Assembly (NCBI RefSeq): GCF_000337535.1
Contig: NZ_AOIP01000015.1
Location: forward strand, 337,112-401,111
Source: Natrialba aegyptia DSM 13077
GTDB taxonomy: Archaea; Halobacteriota; Halobacteria; Halobacteriales; Natrialbaceae
Reading direction: 5' to 3'
Length of the DNA: 64,000 bases
The translations under genes were made by a program, and so were the position numbers. Positions 55,518 to 62,095 of this stretch are shown here, piece after piece (the stretch's first letter is position 1; every line of letters starts with the position of its first letter). A model generated the notes under the pieces. It made no database searches. It was not told where the DNA came from and saw only the letters and a list, made by a program, of their open reading frames with translations.

Positions 55518-56477
55518 TCAGGATGAGACGCGCTCGGCCGCCGGCCGCGGGAGGTCGTACGTCACACCGGTCAACTCGCGGGAGACATCCCAGAGACGGC
55601 GGGCCATTTCACGGTCGTAGGACCGGTCCGAAGAGGCCTGACGTTCGGGCGTGCCGCGCATGTTCGCGAGCCCGCCGGGACCGTAGTACGCGCCGCCCTC
55701 GGCGTCCGGCGCAGTCCCGGCGTACAACAGCGGAAGCGCGCCCCGTTCGGCCGACTGCGCCACCAGCGTATTCGCGATGCGACTCGCGAGCTTTCGGAGC
55801 CGGTCCCCGCTTTGCTCGGGGCCGCGAATCTGGAGTTGCGTGGCCGCATACCCCGGATGGACGGCGATACTCTTCGCGTTCAGGTCTGCGGTAAGCAGCC
55901 GGCGCTCGAGTTCATATGCGAACAATACGTTGGCCAGTTTCGCCTGGCCGTAGGCCTCCCAGCGGTCGTAGGACTCCTCGTGGTGCAGGTCGTCGAAGTC
56001 GATGTCACCGCTCTCGTGAACGGCGCTGGAGACGGTGACGATGCGCGAATCCGCCTCGTCGTCGAGATGGAGGTTGTCCAGCAGCAAGCCGGTGAGTGCG
56101 AAGTGTCCGAGGTGATCGACGCCGAACTGCGTCTCGAAGCCGTCCTCGGTCTCCGTGCGCGGAACCGCCATGACGCCGGCGTTATTAACGAGCACGTCGA
56201 GTCGCTCGTCGCCGAGTCGCGTTGTGAACTCGCGGATGGAGTCGAGGCTCGCGAGGTCGCACTGTTCGACGCGGAGGTCGCCCTCGAGGCGCGAGAGGTC
56301 GTCGCGAACGTCGTCGGCCGCCTCCTCGCCGCGCTCGACGCTTCGACAGGCCATGATCACGGTTGCACCCTTGCGGGCGAGTTCACGCGTGGTCTCGAGA
56401 CCGAGGCCGCTGTTTGCGCCGGTGACGACGAACGTCCGGCCGTACTGGTCGGGAATATCGGCGGCTGTCCAGCCCAT
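55518..56477 (-). CDS. SDR oxidoreductase, protochlorophyllide-reductase/retinol-dehydrogenase-like
   Basis: 319 aa NADP-dependent enzyme. VVTGANSGLGLETTRELARK, then CRSVERG (NADP-type Arg), LVNNAGVM, HLGHFALTGLLL, VSSAVHESGDI, catalytic AYGQAKLANVLF (Tyr and Lys), HPGYAATQLQ. This is the long SDR subgroup containing retinol dehydrogenases; haloarchaea carry many. Substrate unknown; not evidence for chlorophyll chemistry. Confidence 0.9.
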   Translation of the reverse strand: MGWTAADIPDQYGRTFVVTGANSGLGLETTRELARKGATVIMACRSVERGEEAADDVRDDLSRLEGDLRVEQCDLASLDSIREFTTRLGDERLDVLVNNAGVMAVPRTETEDGFETQFGVDHLGHFALTGLLLDNLHLDDEADSRIVTVSSAVHESGDIDFDDLHHEESYDRWEAYGQAKLANVLFAYELERRLLTADLNAKSIAVHPGYAATQLQIRGPEQSGDRLRKLASRIANTLVAQSAERGALPLLYAGTAPDAEGGAYYGPGGLANMRGTPERQASSDRSYDREMARRLWDVSRELTGVTYDLPRPAAERVSS

Positions 56478-56665
56478 AGTATCGGTACGGGTCGAACCAT
56501 CCTAAAACCGTCTCCGCTCCGAGGGTGGTGTGTGTCGGGAGCCGAGCGACGGATTCGGTATTCACGCTCGATGTCGAACGCAACTCTCGCCGAGATATCG
56601 GCTCCAAGCGTGCTGTCAAGCGGTGACCTGTAGAACGGAAGATCGTCTTTCGAGTGCAGCGCAGG

Positions 56666-57184
56666 TTACTCGTAGTCGATCGACACCGACTCGAGCACGA
56701 CGTCTTCCTGGGGCTGATCGTTTCGGTCCGTGTCGACGCTGCCGATCTCCCGGACGACGTCCATCCCGTCGGTGACCTTGCCGAAGACGGAGTGGCGGTC
56801 GTCGAGGTGGGGCTGGGCGTCGAGCGTGATGAAGAACTGCGAGCCGTTCGTGTCCGGGCCGGAGTTCGCCATGCTCAAAACCCCCTCGTCGTCGTGACGG
56901 AGTTCGTCGTGGAACTCGTCGTCGAACTGGTAGCCGGGACCGCCGCGGCCGGTTTCGGTCGGGTCGCCGCCCTGAATCATGAAGTCCTCGATGACGCGGT
57001 GGAAGGCCACGTCGTCGTACAGCGGTTCGCCCTCGATTTCCTCGCCCGTCTCGGGATCGGTCCAGGTCTTGCCGCCGGTTGCGAGGCCGACGAAATTGTC
57101 CACGGTGCGCGGGGCACGGTCGTCGTAGAGTTCAGCCTCGATGTCGCCGCGGTTCGTGTGCAGGGTCGCAGTAACGTTGCCCAT
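56666..57184 (-). CDS. ppiB: Cyclophilin-type peptidyl-prolyl isomerase
   Basis: 172 aa cytosolic PPIase helping protein folding. [60 protein letters not shown] with the catalytic Arg, [35 protein letters not shown], and [18 protein letters not shown]. Single-domain, no signal. Housekeeping. Confidence 0.96.
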   Translation of the reverse strand: MGNVTATLHTNRGDIEAELYDDRAPRTVDNFVGLATGGKTWTDPETGEEIEGEPLYDDVAFHRVIEDFMIQGGDPTETGRGGPGYQFDDEFHDELRHDDEGVLSMANSGPDTNGSQFFITLDAQPHLDDRHSVFGKVTDGMDVVREIGSVDTDRNDQPQEDVVLESVSIDYE

Positions 57185-57338
57185 ACGTCGGCGACGATGG
57201 GACGCGTGAAAACGGTAGTGGTCTTCGCCAGTGTGATCCGGGATATTTCGGGAAGCGGTCGGTCGTCTCTAGTAGCCATTGAAAGCCGACAGCCGCTTAT
57301 TATCGTGGTGTAGTTCTATAAATAGCACACAAGGGAAG

Positions 57339-57346
57339 AATTTATT
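57339..57346 (+). promoter_or_regulatory. TATA-like box for the sulfatase-like gene
   Basis: AATTTATT, with a second AT element CTATAAAT at 57316-57323. The transcript would start about 9 nt before ATG 57379. Confidence 0.5.
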
Positions 57347-57378
57347 CGGTTCCGTTGCGATGCTGAGGAATATCAAAG

Positions 57379-58851
57379 ATGGAATCGGACAGCGACAAAC
57401 CCAATATTCTACTTGTTATCTTAGACACAGTCCGGGCAAAGAATACGAGTCTTCACGGCCATTACAACCGTACAACTCCCGCGCTAGAACAGTTCGCTGC
57501 GCAGGCGACAGTCTACCGACAGGCGCGTGCGCCGAGCATTCATAGCGTCGCAAGTCACGCGAGTATCTGGACGGGGCTTCACGTTCCGGAGCACAACGTC
57601 ACAGAACACGAGGGGCGACTCTCCCCCGAAGCAACAATTTGGACCAGACTGCAACGGGAGTACGAGTATCAGACGGGGTTGTTCACCCCGAATTACGTTA
57701 TCGCAAACGCGTCTAACTTATTCGAACCGTTCGAAACCGTTGAGACTCCCGATTTCGGAAACATAGAAAATGCTCGCTTGTTCGATGCCTTCGATCCGAC
57801 TGACGTGAAAGAGCTGGAAGGTGTTTCTGGAAATCTAAAGCGCGCGATCACGTCCGGGAAGCCGGTGCGTGCGTTGGCGAATACGTTCTGGCGGGGGTAC
57901 CGAGAGTTCAATCCCAAATGGCACGACTATCAGAAAGCCGACGGTGCTGAATTTGCGGACAGGTTCCTCGAGTGGGAAGCCGAACGGGACGGACCGTGGG
58001 CCGCGTGTGTCAATGTGCTCGATGCGCATTATCCGTATACTCCGACGGCGGAATACGATAACTGGTCCGGGGAGAAAATTCGTGATCTCCACGAGTCACT
58101 AGCCGGGCGGACGTTGAGTGACCAGTATTACGGCTCGAACGGCCGGCCGTGGGGAGAACTCAAAGCGCTCGAATCGCTCTACGACGGTGGTATTCGACAG
58201 GCAGATGCGGTGGTCAAACAGCTTGTAACGACACTCCGAGAGCGCGGCGAGTTAGACGAGACGCTTCTCGTCATTACGAGCGACCACGGCGAAGGATTCG
58301 GAGAGCGGTCGTTCGTGGCCCCGGACTGCCGTGCGGTGACGCACAGTTGGGGCGTCCACGAGGAGATAACGCACGTGCCGTTGGTGGTGAAATGGCCGGA
58401 GCAACACGCGTCCTGGACCGAGACGGCACCTGCATCGTTGACCAATATTCCCGCAGCGATGGAGCGGGCTATAGACGGACCGGCTAGTATTCCCGATCCA
58501 TCGGACGACCCGCTCCTCGACGGCCCGATCCTCACGATGACCGAACGACTTCGAAGGGAGGACCGACCCGACCGACCCGAACCGTATTTCGGTCCGTGGA
58601 AAGCGGTTTACGAACCGACAGGGGATGACGGTGCCGTTCGGAAGCACGTGGTACGTGGGGAGACGGATCCGGACGTCGCTACCGTCGACTGCATCAGTGC
58701 CCAGGCCGCCGTGGAATCGCACTCGAGCGATTCGAGAACGATCGTTACAGAGGCGTTCGATTCGCTGTCTCCAAAGCCGGTTGCTGATGGGACAAATGAG
58801 GTCGATGATGACGTAGAGAATCGACTGGCTGATCTCGGTTATCTCCGATAA
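57379..58851 (+). CDS. Alkaline-phosphatase-superfamily sulfatase-like hydrolase without FGly motif
   Basis: 490 aa, cytosolic (no signal). NILLVILDTVRAKNTSLHGH (metal-binding Asp), ATVYRQARAPSIHSVASHAS where sulfatases have CxPxR, DAHYPYTPTAEYDN, ITSDHGEGFGE (Asp-His metal pair), HSWGVHEEITHVPLVVKWPE. The nucleophile site here has Ser/Ala instead of Cys and no CxPxR, so formylglycine-type sulfatase action is unlikely; phosphotransferase or phosphohydrolase activity is possible. Codon use looks more AT-rich than neighbours at the 5' end, suggesting transfer. Such genes cluster with cell-surface glycan genes in other haloarchaea, none here. Confidence 0.8.
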   Translation: MESDSDKPNILLVILDTVRAKNTSLHGHYNRTTPALEQFAAQATVYRQARAPSIHSVASHASIWTGLHVPEHNVTEHEGRLSPEATIWTRLQREYEYQTGLFTPNYVIANASNLFEPFETVETPDFGNIENARLFDAFDPTDVKELEGVSGNLKRAITSGKPVRALANTFWRGYREFNPKWHDYQKADGAEFADRFLEWEAERDGPWAACVNVLDAHYPYTPTAEYDNWSGEKIRDLHESLAGRTLSDQYYGSNGRPWGELKALESLYDGGIRQADAVVKQLVTTLRERGELDETLLVITSDHGEGFGERSFVAPDCRAVTHSWGVHEEITHVPLVVKWPEQHASWTETAPASLTNIPAAMERAIDGPASIPDPSDDPLLDGPILTMTERLRREDRPDRPEPYFGPWKAVYEPTGDDGAVRKHVVRGETDPDVATVDCISAQAAVESHSSDSRTIVTEAFDSLSPKPVADGTNEVDDDVENRLADLGYLR

Positions 58852-59121
58852 TCGCGCCGGGCAAGACGACCGGATCGGTTTTCACGAGTAAGAGTCACGC
58901 CACTGACCAGACTACGGACGATCGTAGCCACTGCGAGTCACTGCACACCCGATCGCACGATGGCTATGCGCTCGGTGTGTGAACTGTTACAGGTGTTACT
59001 ATACCTGCCACAGTCCTCGGGTGATTTCGGCTCCTCGGTACAGTAGATAGCAGAACCCCGCTCTGCAACCGGCGGCCGCAACTACATACCGCCAGCCGTC
59101 GAACGACAGTACAAGAGTTCT

Positions 59122-60093
59122 ATGAGCCCCGAAACGCACACCGACGAGGAGGTTACGCTCGCACGATTACCCTCCGGCGTCGCGCTCACGACGACAGTGC
59201 ACACCTACAGCGGCTCTGCGGACGGCCCGACACTGTATGTCCAGGCCGCACAGCACGGCCGCGAAATAAACGGCACCGAAACCCTCCGGCGCTTTCACGA
59301 CCGGTTGCCCCTCGAGTCGCTGTCCGGAACGATCGTCGCCGTTCCCGTCGCAAATCCGCTCACCTTCGACCGCGTCTCCTACACCGCGCCGGAACAGTTC
59401 GACAGCGTCAACCCCAACATGAACCGCGTCTGGCCTGGCGACGCCGACGGCAGCCTCCACCAACGGATGGCCGCCCGCCTCTGGGGATTTGCCGTCCGGG
59501 CCGACGCCATCGTCGACCTCCATACCGGGAGCCCCGATTTGCTTCCGCACGTCGTCTACCGGGAAGGCGATGAGCGCGCTCGAGACCTCGCCAAAGCGTT
59601 CGGAACGGACATCCTGCTCTCGGAGGAGGCCGGCGAGGACGCCCCCGAAGAATGGCATCGCCGCGATTTCGCGGGCAAACTCCGCGTCGCCGCCGCCGAG
59701 GCGGGAGTTCCCGCGATCACACCCGAACTCGCACACAGCAAACAGATCGTCGAAGGCGCCGTCGAAACCGGCGTCGACGGGTTGCTCAACGTCTGTCGAT
59801 CGCTCGGACTGCTTCCCGGAAACGCGCCACGCCGCGAGCAAACCGTCGCCCGAAACCACCTCGGACAGGTCACTGCCGACGACTCCGGGCTGTTCCGTCC
59901 CGCTCCCACCCTCGAGTTCGGCAAGATCGTTTCGGCCGGCACTGAACTCGGAACGGTGTACGATCCGACGACGTACGAGGTGTTGCAGACGGCGACGGCG
60001 GACCGGAAGGGGCTGTTGTACTCGCTGACACAGGAGGCGACGGTGACGGCGGGCGACAAACTCGCCAGTGTGGCACTGGTGCGCGAGCAATAG
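59122..60093 (+). CDS. Succinylglutamate desuccinylase/aspartoacylase family (M14-like) hydrolase
   Basis: 323 aa zinc enzyme that removes an acyl group from an amino acid or related amine. Zinc ligands: QHGREINGTE (His and Glu), AIVDLHTGSPD (His). NPNMNRVWPGDADGSLHQRM is the substrate-binding Arg region; the catalytic Glu is in AITPELAHSKQIVEG. A C-terminal beta domain (SGLFRPAPTLEFGKIVSAGT) is typical. Exact substrate not predictable. Starts after a 270-bp gap that contains ACATACC near 59084 as a weak TATA element. Confidence 0.9.
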   Translation: MSPETHTDEEVTLARLPSGVALTTTVHTYSGSADGPTLYVQAAQHGREINGTETLRRFHDRLPLESLSGTIVAVPVANPLTFDRVSYTAPEQFDSVNPNMNRVWPGDADGSLHQRMAARLWGFAVRADAIVDLHTGSPDLLPHVVYREGDERARDLAKAFGTDILLSEEAGEDAPEEWHRRDFAGKLRVAAAEAGVPAITPELAHSKQIVEGAVETGVDGLLNVCRSLGLLPGNAPRREQTVARNHLGQVTADDSGLFRPAPTLEFGKIVSAGTELGTVYDPTTYEVLQTATADRKGLLYSLTQEATVTAGDKLASVALVREQ

Positions 60094-60131
60094 CGGCGGG
60101 CTGAGACACGAGGACGGGCAGAAAAATTACG

Positions 60132-60330
60132 AGAGTCCGAGCAGCGAGAAGCCGTCTGCGGAGACGAGAACGATCGTCCACGCGCCGAGTCCGACTGTTA
60201 GCTAGCCGACGGTGGCGCGAGGGCGATCGTCGACGAGTAGCGCGAGCAGGGACGTGAGGTGTATTCCGACGAGGATCGGTTCAACAAGAGCGATATCGGG
60301 GAATCCGTACCGATCCCACGCTCGGCGGGC
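60132..60330 (-). pseudogene. Relic of a small membrane protein, start lost and TAG in frame
   Basis: Minus strand reads DRYGFPDIALVEPILVGIHL, then TSLLALLVDDRPRATVG, a TAG at 60200-60202, and continues in frame LTVGLGAWTIVLVSADGFSL and LGLS before TAA. The hydrophobic pattern is continuous across the stop, like two helices of one protein. No start codon exists upstream in this frame before the neighbouring SDR. I read it as a decayed gene; the evidence is hydrophobicity and continuity only, no family match. Confidence 0.45.
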
Positions 60331-60349
60331 GCTCGACGGATCGGTCGGC

Positions 60350-61114
60350 CTACGCGGAAAAGCCGCCGTCGACGACGAGGCCGTGACCGGTGATAAACGA
60401 CGCCTCGTCGCTCGCCAGGAACAGGATTGCGTCCGCGACTTCCTCGGGTTCGGCGAGGCGCTTGAGCGGGTACTGTTCGACCATCTGCTCGCGGGCCCGT
60501 TCGGGGTCGTCCTGCTGAGACAGGTACTGATCGAGGAGTTGCGTCTCGGTAAAGCCGGGGCAAACAGTGTTCGCGCGGACGCCGTACGGGCCCGCTTCGG
60601 CAGCGACCGCACGGGTCATATTGAGGACGGCTCCCTTCGTCATCGAGTACGCGGCCTGTTTCGGTAAGCCGAGGATGCTCGCCAGCGAACCGACGTTGAC
60701 GATCGAGCCGTGTCCCTGTTCTTTCATGTGGGGAAGCGCGGCGTGACAGCCGTTCCAGGCCCCGTTGATGTTCACGTCGATGACGAAGTCTCGAATCGAG
60801 TTCTCGAGTTCTTCGAGGCTCCCGCCCGGGTGGCCGGTACCGGCGTTGTTGACGAGCACGTCGAGTCCGTGCGTCTCGGTGATGTCGTCGATCACGTCGT
60901 GAAACTGGTCGCTGTCGGTCACGTCGAGTTCGTAGAACGAAGCGGTGCCGTTCGAGTCCGCGTTCTCGAGTTCGTCGGCGACGGCCCGGCCGCCGTCGTT
61001 GTCGACATCCGTGACGATGACGTGTGCGCCTTCCGCCGCACACCGTTCGGCGGTTGCCTTGCCGATCCCTGCCGCTGCGCCCGTGATGACGACGGTTTTC
61101 TCGGAGAGTCGCAT
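60350..61114 (-). CDS. SDR oxidoreductase (FabG-like)
   Basis: 254 aa classical short-chain dehydrogenase: VVITGAAAGIGKATAERCAA, VTDVDNDGG (Asp at the end of strand 2, so NAD rather than NADP), LVNNAGTGHPGG, NVGSLASILG, catalytic AAYSMTKGAVLN (Tyr and Lys), VCPGFTETQLL and ITGHGLVVDGGFSA at the end. Normal length. ATG 61114 lies 28 nt from a TATA-like AATTTATGT (minus strand, 61138-61146); the longer frame to 61153 is rejected. Confidence 0.93.
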   Translation of the reverse strand: MRLSEKTVVITGAAAGIGKATAERCAAEGAHVIVTDVDNDGGRAVADELENADSNGTASFYELDVTDSDQFHDVIDDITETHGLDVLVNNAGTGHPGGSLEELENSIRDFVIDVNINGAWNGCHAALPHMKEQGHGSIVNVGSLASILGLPKQAAYSMTKGAVLNMTRAVAAEAGPYGVRANTVCPGFTETQLLDQYLSQQDDPERAREQMVEQYPLKRLAEPEEVADAILFLASDEASFITGHGLVVDGGFSA

Positions 61115-61223
61115 GAATCCAGTATCGGGCGGACGATACATAAATTCGTTCATCGTTTAGCGGCTGTTCGTTGTCACTGTTTGCTGCTGTGACGATACGA
61201 AGAACAGTGGTAACTACACTGGC

Positions 61224-61664
61224 TTACAGGCAGTCACGTGTAGCGTCCGAGCGAGTTCCGGCGTGCGATCGTAGGGCGGTCTCCGGGTCGGCGTCCTCGC
61301 CAGGTGCTTTCGACTCGCGACACGGGCGCTCGGGGAGGATACGGTAGTCGATGAGTTCGTCGTCTGCAACGATGACGACCAGAATGTCGCTCTCTGCGAC
61401 GGTGTCGAATTCCGATCTGGAAACGACCAGTTGGTCGACGATCTGTCCGTCCTCCTCGAGCAGGAGCACGACGTGCTCGCCGTCGACGATTCGGTCGACG
61501 ACGGCGACGTAGCGCTCCGTATCGGCGGGCGTCTCGGTCGTGTGGGGTGGGCGAGCACCGCCGACAGTACCGATTCCGAGTCCGCCAAGCGTCGTCCCGG
61601 CGAGGACGGCGAGTCCGTGCAAAGCGGTGCGTCGCGACAGGCTGCGGGAGCGGTCCGAAACCAT
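61224..61664 (-). CDS. DUF3006 protein with Tat signal
   Basis: 146 aa. SRRTALHGLAVLAGTTLGGL is a twin-arginine signal; the mature part RYVAVVDRIVDGEHVVLLLE, then DQLVVSRSEFDTVAESDILV, matches the short beta-rich DUF3006 domain, usually cytosolic in bacteria. Here it is exported, with a disordered C-terminus containing two Cys. A strong TATA box drives it. Function unknown. Confidence 0.8.
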   Translation of the reverse strand: MVSDRSRSLSRRTALHGLAVLAGTTLGGLGIGTVGGARPPHTTETPADTERYVAVVDRIVDGEHVVLLLEEDGQIVDQLVVSRSEFDTVAESDILVVIVADDELIDYRILPERPCRESKAPGEDADPETALRSHAGTRSDATRDCL

Positions 61665-61686
61665 GGGCTCGCTGGTTGCGGTATCC

Positions 61687-61694
61687 TATATAAA
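61687..61694 (-). promoter_or_regulatory. Strong TATA box for the DUF3006 gene
   Basis: TTTATATA on the minus strand, centred 26 nt before the ATG at 61664. Confidence 0.65.
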
Positions 61695-61956
61695 CCCGCG
61701 CCGGCAGGGAACCGGTGATGGCCACAACGTGTGAAACGATACCATTGCTACCTCCACTACAGAGTAATAGTCACAATAAATATAGATACTAGAACATGAC
61801 GGATAATATATGATATTCGGCGGTAGTAATCTGATGATGGAAAAGCGAGTTTTTCGGAGGTGATTGCCCATATACAGCCATAATACTCGAATATAATCTA
61901 CTGACGGAGACAGCAGACCAACAAGAATCGAACTGAGACGGACAGATAATATAAAT

Positions 61957-62079
61957 ATGATTTCTATTATGGACTCAGTATCTGTACTGACGACGTTTAT
62001 GGCCGGTCAGGAAGTCGACCGATTACCCGACGCACCCCCGGCCCACGAGCCGAGATTCCTCCAAAGGTTTATCAACTGA
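61957..62079 (+). CDS. Possible 40-aa ORF upstream of the SMC-related gene
   Basis: Encodes MISIMDSVSVLTTFMAGQEV followed by DRLPDAPPAHEPRFLQRFIN. It sits in an AT-rich gap, directly after ATAATATAA, and ends 17 nt before the SMC-related ATG; its last codons contain that gene's TATA element. A second Met at residue 5 is possible. No family match; coding status is open. Confidence 0.35.
   Translation: MISIMDSVSVLTTFMAGQEVDRLPDAPPAHEPRFLQRFIN
62066..62073 (+). promoter_or_regulatory. TATA-like box for the SMC-related gene
   Basis: GGTTTATC centred 27 nt before ATG 62096, favouring the first of two adjacent ATGs. Confidence 0.5.
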
Positions 62080-62095
62080 CTAGGAAGTAATTCGA

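Larger units (their letters stand above)
61665..62095. other. AT-rich intergenic stretch before the SMC-related gene
   Basis: 431 bp, markedly AT-rich (for example ATAATATATGATATTCGG near 61804-61821). A 40-codon frame at 61957-62079 is listed separately. A TGATGA (61832-61837) and CTGA (61901-61904) pair is noted but not called as an RNA. Confidence 0.55.

Noticed and set aside
61832-61904. C/D-box guide RNA (TGATGA ... CTGA)
   Set aside because: The inner boxes are poor and the second guide would be about 35 nt, too long for the archaeal type; chance is likely in AT-rich sequence.
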